In this document: in pieces, positions 1 to 5,745 of the stretch
Layout: every line of letters begins with the position of its first letter
Position numbering within the stretch: the stretch's first letter is position 1
Assembly (NCBI GenBank): GCA_002898955.1
Contig: BEIP01000105.1
Span: forward strand, 1-5,920
Direction of reading: 5' to 3'
Source of the DNA: a bacterium HR39
Lineage (GTDB): Bacteria; Pseudomonadota; Alphaproteobacteria; Geminicoccales; Geminicoccaceae
Length of the DNA stretch: 5,920 nt
Notes under the pieces: generated by a model
The model's input: the letters and a program-made list of their open reading frames with translations, nothing else
The model's database searches: none
Told to the model about the DNA's origin: nothing
Translations under genes and position numbers: made by a program

Positions 1-209
1 AGATCGGTGGTGAACTGCAGCCGTCCGGCGGCCGTGTTGCTCGCCACCAGCGCGTCGAGGCCGGGCTCGTAGATGGGGATCTCGCCCCGCTTCAGCCGTT
101 CGATCTTCGCCTGGTCCGTATCCACGCAGGTCACATCGAGGCCGAATTCGGAAAAGCAGGCACCGGAGACGAGGCCGACGTAGCCGGTGCCGATCATGGC
201 GATATGCAT
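1..209 (-). CDS. ugd: UDP-glucose 6-dehydrogenase, N-terminal 69 residues (cut by window edge)
   Basis: The enzyme oxidises UDP-glucose to UDP-glucuronate with two NAD+ in the cytoplasm and feeds capsule, exopolysaccharide or lipid A sugar pathways. Only the N-terminus lies in the window. It begins [13 protein letters not shown], with the Rossmann dinucleotide motif GTGYVG at residues 7-12. An acidic residue ends the second strand (D30 in VTCVDTD), and IPIYEPGLD follows at 44-52. This pattern is diagnostic of the UDP-glucose/GDP-mannose dehydrogenase family; UDP-glucose as substrate is inferred from the family signature and from galU lying directly upstream. The start is the ATG at 209, which has a strong Shine-Dalgarno GGAGGAA four bases upstream; the internal ATG at 197 would cut into the first strand. 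It lies 22 nt after the galU stop, so co-transcription is likely. A GDP-mannose dehydrogenase cannot be fully excluded from 69 residues. Confidence 0.94.
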   Translation of the reverse strand, partial: MHIAMIGTGYVGLVSGACFSEFGLDVTCVDTDQAKIERLKRGEIPIYEPGLDALVASNTAAGRLQFTTD

Positions 210-213
210 GGCG

Positions 214-220
214 TTCCTCC
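214..220 (-). promoter_or_regulatory. Ribosome binding site of ugd
   Basis: On the minus strand this reads GGAGGAA, a near-perfect anti-16S match, four bases before the ATG at 209 (six counting from GGAGG). It decides the ugd start in favour of ATG 209 over ATG 197. It lies wholly inside the short gap after the galU stop, so ugd can be translated independently of galU. Confidence 0.85.
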
Positions 221-221
221 G

Positions 222-233
222 GAAGACGTCTTC
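222..233. repeat. 12-bp perfect palindrome in the galU-ugd gap
   Basis: GAAGACGTCTTC is its own reverse complement. It overlaps the last bases of the galU stop codon and ends one base before the ugd Shine-Dalgarno sequence. In mRNA it could fold only into a weak four-pair stem. Perfect palindromes of this length are expected a few times by chance in a window this size, so no function is claimed. Confidence 0.4.
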
Positions 234-1101
234 AGACGTAGTGGCGCAGGAAGGCGTGCAGCCGTGCGGCGATGTCGGGCCGCTCCATGGCCAGCGCCAG
301 GTTCGCCTCGAGGTAGCCCACCCGATCGCCGCAGTCGAAGCGCCGCCCCTCGAAGCGCACGCCGTAGAAGGGCTCGTGTTCGAGCAGCCGGGTCATGGCG
401 TCGGTGAGCTGGATCTCGCCGCCCGCACCCGGCGGCAGGTCCTCGAGGATCGAGAAGATGCGCGGCGAGAGGATGTAGCGGCCGATCACCGCGAGCCGCG
501 AGGGGGCCTCCTCCGGCTTCGGCTTCTCGACGAAGGCGCGCACCCTCACCCTGCGCCCGTCGTCCTCGGCCGGATCGAGGATGCCGTAGCGGCTGGTGTG
601 CTCCGACGGCACCTCCTCCACCGCCACCACATTGGCCCCGCCGGTCTCGGCGTGGACGGCGGCGAGCTGGGCGAGGCACGGCGTGCGGGCGTGGACGAGG
701 TCATCCACGAGGATGACGCCGAAGGGCTCGTCGCCGACGATGTTGCGCGCGCACCAGACGGCGTGCCCCAGCCCGAGCGGCGCCTGCTGGCGGGTGTAGA
801 CGATGCTGCCGGGGTCCGGCAGCGCCGCCTCCAGCGCCTCCAGCTCGCGGGTCTTGCCCTTGCGGGCCAGGGTCTCGAACAGCTCGAAGGCGCGGTCGAA
901 ATGGTCCTCGATCAGGCTCTTGCCACGGCCGGTGACGAAGACGAACACCTCGCAGCCGGCCGCCGCCGCCTCCTGGACGGCGTATTCCACGATCGGCCGG
1001 TCCACCACCGGCAGCATCTCCTTGGGCAGCACCTTGGTGGCGGGCAGCATGCGCGTGCCCAGCCCGGCTACCGGGAAGACCACCTTGCGGATGCCGCTCA
1101 T
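232..1101 (-). CDS. galU: UTP-glucose-1-phosphate uridylyltransferase
   Basis: This cytoplasmic enzyme makes UDP-glucose from UTP and glucose-1-phosphate, the substrate of the next gene, ugd. The protein is 289 residues, within the usual 280-300 of bacterial GalU. The N-terminal nucleotide-binding signature [15 protein letters not shown] (9-23) runs into [17 protein letters not shown] (24-40). It is followed by [13 protein letters not shown] (57-69), [13 protein letters not shown] (107-119), the metal/sugar-binding region ILVDDLV (130-136), VEKP (191-194), GEIQLTD (228-234) and the C-terminal [14 protein letters not shown] (255-268). The frame stays open upstream to 1245, but the extra 48 residues are unlike GalU. 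The start [10 protein letters not shown] at 1101 matches the family and has purine-rich AGAGGG and GGAGG just upstream. It is the first gene of a galU-ugd unit transcribed away from cobO. The ILVDD stretch has Val where many relatives have Pro, Ala or Gly; that position varies in the family. Confidence 0.97.
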   Translation of the reverse strand: MSGIRKVVFPVAGLGTRMLPATKVLPKEMLPVVDRPIVEYAVQEAAAAGCEVFVFVTGRGKSLIEDHFDRAFELFETLARKGKTRELEALEAALPDPGSIVYTRQQAPLGLGHAVWCARNIVGDEPFGVILVDDLVHARTPCLAQLAAVHAETGGANVVAVEEVPSEHTSRYGILDPAEDDGRRVRVRAFVEKPKPEEAPSRLAVIGRYILSPRIFSILEDLPPGAGGEIQLTDAMTRLLEHEPFYGVRFEGRRFDCGDRVGYLEANLALAMERPDIAARLHAFLRHYV

Positions 1102-1144
1102 GCCTCCGTCCCTCTCGGCCGTGCCGCGCGGCGCGACGGCGTTC

Positions 1145-1166
1145 CCGGTTCCGTGATAGGAGCCGG
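1145..1166 (+). repeat. Imperfect dyad in the galU/cobO divergent intergenic region
   Basis: CCGGTTCC (1145-1152) and GGAGCCGG (1159-1166) flank the six bases GTGATA. As DNA, seven of eight positions are symmetric. As plus-strand RNA all eight pair, with one U-G wobble, giving a stem with a six-base loop about 85 nt before cobO. The central hexamer, read on the minus strand as TATCAC, is also the candidate -10 of galU, so an operator is as likely as an RNA structure. There is no T-tract, so it is not a typical intrinsic terminator. Confidence 0.4.
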
Positions 1167-1182
1167 AGATCCCCTCGCGCAA
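1153..1182 (-). promoter_or_regulatory. Possible sigma-70-type promoter for galU-ugd
   Basis: On the minus strand TTGCGC (1182-1177) and TATCAC (1158-1153) are separated by 18 nt, giving four of six matches to each housekeeping consensus hexamer. Transcription would start near 1145 and leave a leader of about 45 nt. The assignment rests on two hexamers in GC-rich DNA and is tentative. I see no convincing promoter for cobO in the same 149-bp gap; TTGCCT (1190) with TACGCA (1212) is the best plus-strand candidate and is weak. Confidence 0.28.
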
Positions 1183-1237
1183 CGGCTTCTTGCCTCGCGC
1201 ACGCCACGTGATACGCACCGTCGCGGACACGACCCGC

Positions 1238-1242
1238 GGGAG
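1238..1242 (+). promoter_or_regulatory. Ribosome binding site of cobO
   Basis: GGGAG lies eight bases before the GTG at 1251. It supports that GTG as the cobO start. The spacing matches that of the cobQ site further down, which also precedes a GTG. Confidence 0.7.
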
Positions 1243-1250
1243 CACGCGCC

Positions 1251-1853
1251 GTGGACGAGGAGGCCCGCCGTCACGCCGAGAAGAAGCGCCGCATCAAGGA
1301 AGTGAAGGACCGGCTCTACGCCGCGCGGACCAAGGAGAAGGGGCTGCTGATCGTCCACACCGGCAGGGGCAAGGGCAAGAGCACGGCGGCCTGGGGGCTG
1401 GTGGTGCGCACCCTCGGTCATGGACGCCGGGTCGGGATCGTCCAGTTCGTCAAGGGACGGAGGGAGACGGGTGAGCGCAGGTTCTTCGAGCGTTTTCCCG
1501 AACTGGTCGAGATCCGGGTGATGGGCGAGGGCTTCACCTGGGAGACGCAGGACCGCGAGCGGGACGTGCGCGCCGCCCGCGCCGCCCTCGACGAGGCCCG
1601 GCGCATGCTGACCTCGCCCGACTTCCACCTCGTGGTGCTGGACGAGCTCAACATCGTGCTGCGCTACGACTACCTGCCGCTCGACGAGGTGCTGGAGGTG
1701 CTGCGGGCCCGCCGACCCGATCTCCACGTGGTGGTGACCGGCCGCAACGCCCCGCCCGAGCTGGTGGAGGCGGCCGACCTCGTCACCGAGATGCGCGAGG
1801 TCAAGCACCCCTTCCGCGAGGGCGTGCGCGCCCAGATGGGGATCGAGTACTGA
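1251..1853 (+). CDS. cobO: Cob(I)yrinic acid a,c-diamide adenosyltransferase
   Basis: This CobA/CobO/BtuR-family ATP:corrinoid adenosyltransferase transfers the 5'-deoxyadenosyl group of ATP to the cobalt of cob(I)yrinic acid a,c-diamide, creating the Co-C bond of adenosylcobalamin. The 200-residue length is typical. A charged N-terminal helix (about 4-22) precedes a P-loop at 37-45 (TGRGKGKST), a variant of the family GxGKGKT/S loop. VGIVQFVKG (61-69), the [10 protein letters not shown] segment (92-101) and the Walker-B-like VVLDELN (128-134) follow. The protein ends AQMGIEY, the usual CobO tail. The start is the GTG at 1251, eight bases after GGGAG. cobQ follows 35 nt downstream on the same strand and acts on the product, so the two are probably one operon. 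No cobalamin riboswitch is recognisable upstream. The PduO and EutT adenosyltransferase families have unrelated sequences and are excluded. Confidence 0.96.
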   Translation: MDEEARRHAEKKRRIKEVKDRLYAARTKEKGLLIVHTGRGKGKSTAAWGLVVRTLGHGRRVGIVQFVKGRRETGERRFFERFPELVEIRVMGEGFTWETQDRERDVRAARAALDEARRMLTSPDFHLVVLDELNIVLRYDYLPLDEVLEVLRARRPDLHVVVTGRNAPPELVEAADLVTEMREVKHPFREGVRAQMGIEY

Positions 1854-1870
1854 GCCGGCAGTCTGCCGGC
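1854..1870 (+). repeat. Hairpin in the cobO-cobQ gap
   Basis: GCCGGCA (1854-1860) and TGCCGGC (1864-1870) are perfect inverted repeats around the three-base loop GTC. They begin immediately after the cobO stop codon and end four bases before the cobQ Shine-Dalgarno sequence. All-GC content makes a seven-pair stem stable in mRNA. No T-run follows, so a complete terminator is unlikely. A role in mRNA stability or in setting cobQ translation is possible but unproven. Confidence 0.55.
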
Positions 1871-1874
1871 CGGC

Positions 1875-1880
1875 GGGAGA
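1875..1880 (+). promoter_or_regulatory. Ribosome binding site of cobQ
   Basis: GGGAGA lies eight bases before GTG 1889. The alternative in-frame ATG at 1904 would be 23 bases away, so this site decides for GTG 1889. Confidence 0.7.
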
Positions 1881-1888
1881 GCGCAGCC

Positions 1889-3367
1889 GTGAACGGCGCC
1901 CTCATGATCCAGGGCACGGCCTCGGACGTGGGCAAGTCCCTGCTGGTGGCAGGGCTGTGCCGGCTGTTCGCGCGCCGGGGCCTTTCGGTGTGCCCCTTCA
2001 AGCCGCAGAACATGTCCAACAACGCCGCGGTGGCCGAGGGCGGCGAGATCGGCCGCGCCCAGGCGCTGCAGGCGCGCGCCGCCGGCCTTTCTCCGCACGT
2101 CGACATGAATCCGGTCCTGCTCAAGCCCGAGGGCGAGCGCGGCTCGCAGCTCGTGGTGCGGGGGCGGGTGCGCGGGCGGGTGCACGCACGCGACTGGCAC
2201 CGGCTGCGCGCGGCGGTCTTGGAGGAGGTGCTGGAGGCCTTCCACCGCCTGCGCCGGCGCTTCGATCTGGTGCTGGTGGAGGGTGCGGGCGGTGCGGCCG
2301 AGGTGAATCTCCGGGCGCACGACGTGGCCAACATGGGCTTCGCGCGGGCGGCCGGCGTGCCGGTGGTGCTGGTGGGCGACGTCTCGCGCGGCGGGGTGAT
2401 CGCGGCGCTGGTGGGAACGGTGGCGCTGCTGGATGCGGACGACCGGGACCTGCTGCGCGGCTTCGTGGTCAACGGCTTCCGTGGCGATCCCGCCCTCTTT
2501 GCCCCGGCGGTGCCGGTGATCGAGGAGCGCACCGGCCTGCCGTGCCTCGGCATCGTGCCGTGGTTCGCGGAGGCGGTGCACCTGCCGGCCGAGGACCGGC
2601 TGGGGCTTGAAGCGCGCGCCCGCCGGCCACGGGAGGGGGCCGGGTTGCGCATCGCCGTGGTCGACATCCCGCGCATTTCCAATTTCGACGACCTCGACCC
2701 GCTCGCCGCCGAACCCGGCGTGTCGCTCGGGCTCGTGGGGCTGCACGACTCCCTCGATCCCGCCACCGATCTGCTGATCCTGCCGGGCAGCAAGGCCACC
2801 TGCGCCGATCTCGCGGCGATCCGCGAATCCGGCTTCGTGCACGAGATCCACGCCCACCGCCGCCGCGGCGGGCACGTCCTCGGGATCTGCGGCGGCTATC
2901 AGATGCTGGGGCGGTGGATCCACGATCCCGAGGGCCTCGAGGGACCGGCCGGAAGCCGCCCCGGTCTGGGGCTGCTCGGGGTGGAGACGGTGCTGCGGCG
3001 CGAGAAGACGGTGCGGCCGGTTGCCGGCACCGACCGGCTGCGCGGCGTTCCGGTCTCGGGCTACGAGATCCATCTGGGCGAGAGCGACGGGCCCGATCGC
3101 GCCCGACCGTTCCTCTCCCTCGACGGCCGGCCCGAGGGCGCGGTGAGCGCGGACGGGCGGGTGATGGGCACGTACGTCCACGGGCTGTTCGTCGAAGACG
3201 CCTTCCGCCGCGCCTTCCTCGCGCAGCTCGGCGCCACGCCCTCGGACCTCGCCTTCGAGGATCTCCTCGAGCGCACCCTGGATCGCCTCGCCGATCACCT
3301 GGAGGCGGCGCTGGACGTGGAGCGGCTGCTCGCCTTCGCCCTCAGCGCAGCGCCAGCGCAGCGGTGA
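1889..3367 (+). CDS. cobQ: Cobyric acid synthase (glutamine-hydrolysing)
   Basis: CobQ/CbiP amidates the b, d, e and g side chains of adenosylcobyrinic acid a,c-diamide with glutamine and ATP, giving adenosylcobyric acid. The 492 residues fall in the family range. The N-terminal ATP-dependent synthetase domain starts with [20 protein letters not shown] (6-25), a DTB-synthetase-like P-loop, then [11 protein letters not shown] (36-46), [10 protein letters not shown] (53-62), DMNPVLLKP (72-80) and [12 protein letters not shown] (130-141). [18 protein letters not shown] (255-272) and LPGSK (298-302) lead into the triad-type glutamine amidotransferase domain. There [11 protein letters not shown] (331-341) carries the nucleophile Cys334, GYEIH is at 391-395, and TYVHGLF (428-434) carries the catalytic His431. 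Both domains look intact. The start is GTG 1889, set by GGGAGA eight bases upstream. Its last 26 bp overlap the end of cobD on the other strand. CobB, the a,c-diamide synthase, is related but lacks this N-terminal pattern. Confidence 0.97.
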   Translation: MNGALMIQGTASDVGKSLLVAGLCRLFARRGLSVCPFKPQNMSNNAAVAEGGEIGRAQALQARAAGLSPHVDMNPVLLKPEGERGSQLVVRGRVRGRVHARDWHRLRAAVLEEVLEAFHRLRRRFDLVLVEGAGGAAEVNLRAHDVANMGFARAAGVPVVLVGDVSRGGVIAALVGTVALLDADDRDLLRGFVVNGFRGDPALFAPAVPVIEERTGLPCLGIVPWFAEAVHLPAEDRLGLEARARRPREGAGLRIAVVDIPRISNFDDLDPLAAEPGVSLGLVGLHDSLDPATDLLILPGSKATCADLAAIRESGFVHEIHAHRRRGGHVLGICGGYQMLGRWIHDPEGLEGPAGSRPGLGLLGVETVLRREKTVRPVAGTDRLRGVPVSGYEIHLGESDGPDRARPFLSLDGRPEGAVSADGRVMGTYVHGLFVEDAFRRAFLAQLGATPSDLAFEDLLERTLDRLADHLEAALDVERLLAFALSAAPAQR

Positions 3368-4310
3368 TCGCGAGCAGCAGCACCTGCGCGGTGCCCACCA
3401 GCCGCAGCGCCCGATCGATGTCCTCCGGCTCCAGCTCGCGCCGCCCCTCGCCGATCCACGGCTCGACGGCGACGATGCCGTGATAGACCCGCGGGCCAGA
3501 GAGGCGAAGCCCCAGCGCTCCGGCCACGGCGGCCTCCGGCCAGCCGGCATTGGGCGAGCGGTGGCGGCGCGCATCGCGCCGGATCACCCGCACGGCCGGA
3601 CCCGGGCGCGCATCCGGCACGAACAGCGTCGCCAGCACGATCAGCACCGCCGAAAGCCGTGCCGGGATCCAGTTCATCACGTCGTCCAGCCGCGCGGCGA
3701 CCAGGCCGAAGTGGCGATGACGCGGCGTGGTGTAGCCGATCATGGAATCGAGGGTGTTGACCGTCTTGTAGACGAACAGGCCGGGAAGGCCGAAGAGCAG
3801 CATCCAGAACCACGGCGCCACCACGCCGTCGGAGAAGTTCTCGGCCAGGGATTCGACCGCGGCCCGTGCCACCGCGTGGCGGTCCATCATCGAGGTATCG
3901 CGCCCGACGATGTGTGAGACGGCGAGGCGCGCTTCGGGCAGCGAGCGCCGCAGCGCCTGTTCCACCGCCCGCACGTGCTCGACCAGCGAGCGCCAGGCGA
4001 AGAGGGGGAAGGCCACGAGGCCGGTCATCAGCACGCCGCCGGCACCTTCGCCGGCCAGCAGATGGACCGGCAGGCCGGCCAGGAAGGTGCCCACCACCAG
4101 CACGGCGACCAGCAGCGCGCCGGCGGCGCGATCGAGCCGCGGCTCGTTGCGGCCCGGCTGCCAGCGGCGCTCGAACCAGGCCACGGCCCGCCCCACCCAC
4201 ACCACGGGATGGGGCACGCGCCCCCACAGCCACGGCGGATCGCCCAGCAGCAGGTCGAGCAGCAGCGCGAGGAACAGCGCCGGGACGACCTCAGGACCGA
4301 ACAGCAGCAT
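3342..4310 (-). CDS. cobD: Adenosylcobinamide-phosphate synthase (CobD/CbiB), integral membrane
   Basis: This membrane protein attaches (R)-1-amino-2-propanol or its phosphate to the f-propionate of adenosylcobyric acid, the product of CobQ, forming adenosylcobinamide (phosphate). It has 322 residues, close to the usual 310-320. Family motifs in order are [10 protein letters not shown] (18-27), HPVVWVGR (34-41), VGRDTS (135-140), [17 protein letters not shown] (153-169), [13 protein letters not shown] (181-193), NWIPAR (213-218) and [10 protein letters not shown] (252-261). Hydrophobic segments lie near 7-23, 64-88, 92-105, 163-182, 219-231 and 305-321. The frame is open upstream to 4406, but those residues are not CbiB-like. 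ATG 4310 gives the family N-terminus and lies inside the end of xthA (20-bp overlap). No clear Shine-Dalgarno precedes it, so translation may be coupled to xthA. Its 3' end overlaps cobQ by 26 bp. The name cobD follows the aerobic-pathway convention; Salmonella CobD is a different enzyme, and cbiB is the equivalent there. Confidence 0.96.
   Translation of the reverse strand: MLLFGPEVVPALFLALLLDLLLGDPPWLWGRVPHPVVWVGRAVAWFERRWQPGRNEPRLDRAAGALLVAVLVVGTFLAGLPVHLLAGEGAGGVLMTGLVAFPLFAWRSLVEHVRAVEQALRRSLPEARLAVSHIVGRDTSMMDRHAVARAAVESLAENFSDGVVAPWFWMLLFGLPGLFVYKTVNTLDSMIGYTTPRHRHFGLVAARLDDVMNWIPARLSAVLIVLATLFVPDARPGPAVRVIRRDARRHRSPNAGWPEAAVAGALGLRLSGPRVYHGIVAVEPWIGEGRRELEPEDIDRALRLVGTAQVLLLAITAALALR
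3343..3364. repeat. 11-bp tandem repeat in the cobQ/cobD convergent overlap
   Basis: CAGCGCAGCGC (3343-3353) is followed directly by CAGCGCAGCGG (3354-3364), matching at ten of eleven positions. Each unit is itself two copies of CAGCG plus one base. The repeat encodes the C-terminus of CobQ (SAAPAQR) on the plus strand and of CobD (AALALR) on the minus strand. The two stop codons sit at its edges. No T-tract or obvious terminator accompanies it. Confidence 0.8.
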
Positions 4311-5124
4311 CGCCGAACCAGGAATCGGGCAGGTCGAGCTCGGCCGTGACCGGCACGTGATCGGAGGGGCGTTCCAGATCGCGCACCCAGTCGTCGATGC
4401 GCACAAAGACGAGATACGGCGCGAGGTCGGGCGAGAGCCAGATGTGGTCGAGGCGCCGGCCGCGGTTGGATCTGCGCCAGTCGCGCGCCCGGTACGACCA
4501 CCAGGTGAACACCTTCTCTTCGGGCGGGATCTTCGTCCGCACCGCGTCGACGAAGGGCAGCGAGCGTTGCAGCCGCTCCAGCGCCTCCACCTCCACCGGC
4601 GTGTGGGAGACGACGTCGAGCAGCGCCCGGTGGTTCCACACGTCGGTGGGAAGCGGCGCCACGTTGAGATCGCCCACGAGGATCACCCGCTCGGCCTGTC
4701 GGCGCCGCGCCTCGAACCATGCGGCGAGCGCTTCCAGCATCTCCAGCTTGTGGCGGAAACGCGGGTTGACCTCGGGATCGGGCACGTCGCCGCCGGCGGG
4801 GATGTAGAGGTTGTGGAGTTCCAGCTCTCCCGGCAGGCGGCAGACGGCGTGGCGGCAGTCCTCCACGTTGCACCAGCGGATGGCCTCGCAGCCTGATAGC
4901 GGCAGGCGGGAGAGCGTGGCCACGCCGTGCCAGGTCTTCTGGCCGTGCACGAAGACGTGCTGGAAGCCCATCCCGCGCACCGCGTCGAAGGGGAATCTCG
5001 CATCCTCCACCTTGGTCTCCTGCAGGCAGAGCACGTCGGGCCGCACGCGCTCCACCACGAGGGCGAGCTGGTCGAGGCGCAGGCGGATGGAGTTGACGTT
5101 CCAGGTGGTGACGCGAAGGCGCAC
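4291..5124 (-). CDS. xthA: Exodeoxyribonuclease III (AP endonuclease, EEP family)
   Basis: This Mg2+-dependent enzyme of base-excision repair cleaves DNA at abasic sites and removes nucleotides from 3' ends. The 277 residues are slightly more than the 268 of E. coli ExoIII. All active-site motifs are visible: TTWNVNS with N9 (6-12), LQETK with E36 (34-38), NLYIPAGG with Y107 (105-112), VGDLNVAP with D152 and N154 (150-157), TWWSYRARDWRRSNRGRRLD (207-226) with D226, and the terminal SDHVP with D255 and H256 (254-258). The start is GTG 5124. A TAG at 5160-5158 closes the frame upstream and no other usual start lies between. The Shine-Dalgarno is only moderate (GGGAAG, about six bases away). cobD overlaps its last 20 bp, so the two are probably co-transcribed although their roles are unrelated. 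Specificity within the ExoIII group (AP endonuclease versus exonuclease) cannot be read from the sequence. Confidence 0.96.
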   Translation of the reverse strand: MRLRVTTWNVNSIRLRLDQLALVVERVRPDVLCLQETKVEDARFPFDAVRGMGFQHVFVHGQKTWHGVATLSRLPLSGCEAIRWCNVEDCRHAVCRLPGELELHNLYIPAGGDVPDPEVNPRFRHKLEMLEALAAWFEARRRQAERVILVGDLNVAPLPTDVWNHRALLDVVSHTPVEVEALERLQRSLPFVDAVRTKIPPEEKVFTWWSYRARDWRRSNRGRRLDHIWLSPDLAPYLVFVRIDDWVRDLERPSDHVPVTAELDLPDSWFGDAAVRS

Positions 5125-5154
5125 CGTCCGCTTCCCGCGATCGTCCGCGGCCGC

Positions 5155-5183
5155 TTCCTAGGGGGCGCAGGGCCCTCGCGCAA
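5155..5183 (-). promoter_or_regulatory. Possible promoter of xthA-cobD
   Basis: On the minus strand TTGCGC (5183-5178) and TAGGAA (5160-5155) are 17 nt apart, about 30 bp before the GTG start. The -35 hexamer and the five bases after it (TTGCGCGAGGG) are identical to those of the galU candidate at 1182-1172. The -10 match is poor (three of six), so this is tentative. Confidence 0.22.
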
Positions 5184-5255
5184 ATGCGGGGCGCGGATGC
5201 GGATCGCACGCCCGGCGCGGAATGCGGCGGCCGGGTTCGATGCCCGGGCGCGAGT
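5175..5255 (+). other. T-arm-like hairpin with matching acceptor-like stem (not a complete tRNA)
   Basis: CCGGG-TTCGATG-CCCGG (5231-5247) has the exact form of a tRNA T-arm: a five-pair stem and a seven-base TTCGANN loop closed by G-C. It is followed directly by GCGCGAG (5248-5254), which pairs perfectly with CTCGCGC at 5175-5181, in acceptor-stem geometry. The 49 bases between contain no D-arm, no anticodon arm with U33 and no T at position 8. The 3' tail is TCCG rather than NCCA. It may be a tRNA-derived remnant, a structured transcript or chance. Confidence 0.3.
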
Positions 5256-5578
5256 CCGCCGAGCGGGATGCGGACGGACGCGGCCTCCCACACGGACCTC
5301 TCCCGAAGGAGGCGGTCGACGCGGCCCTGCGCGATCGGAAACCGTGATCTGCCCGTCGGCGGGATCGACAGGCGGGTGCCGTGCGTCGCCGGGCGGCGCG
5401 CGGCCATCGCCGCGGATGCGGAGCGGGCGGCCGAAGAGCCGACGGACGCCAGCCTTCTGCCCGACACCGTCCACCTTCCGCAACGACTGCCGCCCGGCAT
5501 CCCCGCGCGGGGCGATCCGCTGCAAGGATAACGCCGACGCGGCGGTCCGCCCCTGCGGCCTCCAGGCCGATGTACCGT

Positions 5579-5592
5579 CCCGACGCGTCGGG
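5579..5592. repeat. 14-bp perfect palindrome
   Basis: CCCGACGCGTCGGG is its own reverse complement. It stands in the gene-free region, with another GC palindrome (CCCCGCGCGGGG, 5502-5513) about 65 bp before it. About one such 14-mer is expected by chance in a window of this composition, so function is unknown. Confidence 0.5.
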
Positions 5593-5707
5593 TCGCGGGC
5601 GCCTCCTGCGGTCTGTCGGACGGCCCGGCGGCGACCCCCGCGCCCGATCCCGCTGCCGGACGGAGCCTATGCGCTGCGACGGGTGACGACAGACCGGCGG
5701 GCGCGGA

Positions 5708-5745
5708 GCTCCCGCACAGAGGGAGCCGGGCGTCCGGGCGCTCCC
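5708..5745. repeat. Three-segment alternative-pairing inverted repeats
   Basis: GCTCCC occurs at 5708-5713 and again at 5740-5745, and its complement GGGAGC lies between them at 5721-5726. The middle segment can therefore pair with either neighbour but not both. The second fold is strengthened by an inner CCGG/CCGG stem (5726-5729 with 5734-5737). No T-tract follows and no gene is visible downstream before the window ends. Confidence 0.4.

Noticed and set aside
1141..1190. Possible cobalamin riboswitch fragment (GGTTCC...AGCCGGAGATCC...GCGCAAC)
   Set aside because: It has short resemblances to the P-stem, the B12 box and the GCAACTG core, but they are in the wrong order and spacing and are incomplete.
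187..1305. Plus-strand open frame of 372 codons antisense to galU
   Set aside because: It is a shadow of galU. The product is His/Arg/Ala/Gly-rich with no family motif, and galU on the other strand is complete and well supported.
1670..3574. Minus-strand open frame of 634 codons antisense to cobQ
   Set aside because: High GC removes stop codons on the opposite strand. The product is low-complexity, and cobQ has all its catalytic motifs in the plus frame.
3910..4896. Plus-strand open frame of 328 codons antisense to cobD and xthA
   Set aside because: It is a shadow frame. Both genes beneath it have intact motifs, and this product resembles nothing I recognise.
5175..5258. Functional tRNA gene
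   Set aside because: The T-arm and acceptor pair well, but no D-arm, anticodon arm, T8 or CCA end can be placed in the intervening 49 bases.
5184..5531. Plus-strand open frame of 115 codons
   Set aside because: It has no convincing ribosome site, no recognised motif and a lower third-position GC (about 82% by eye) than neighbouring genes. It is kept only as a remark under the gene-free region.
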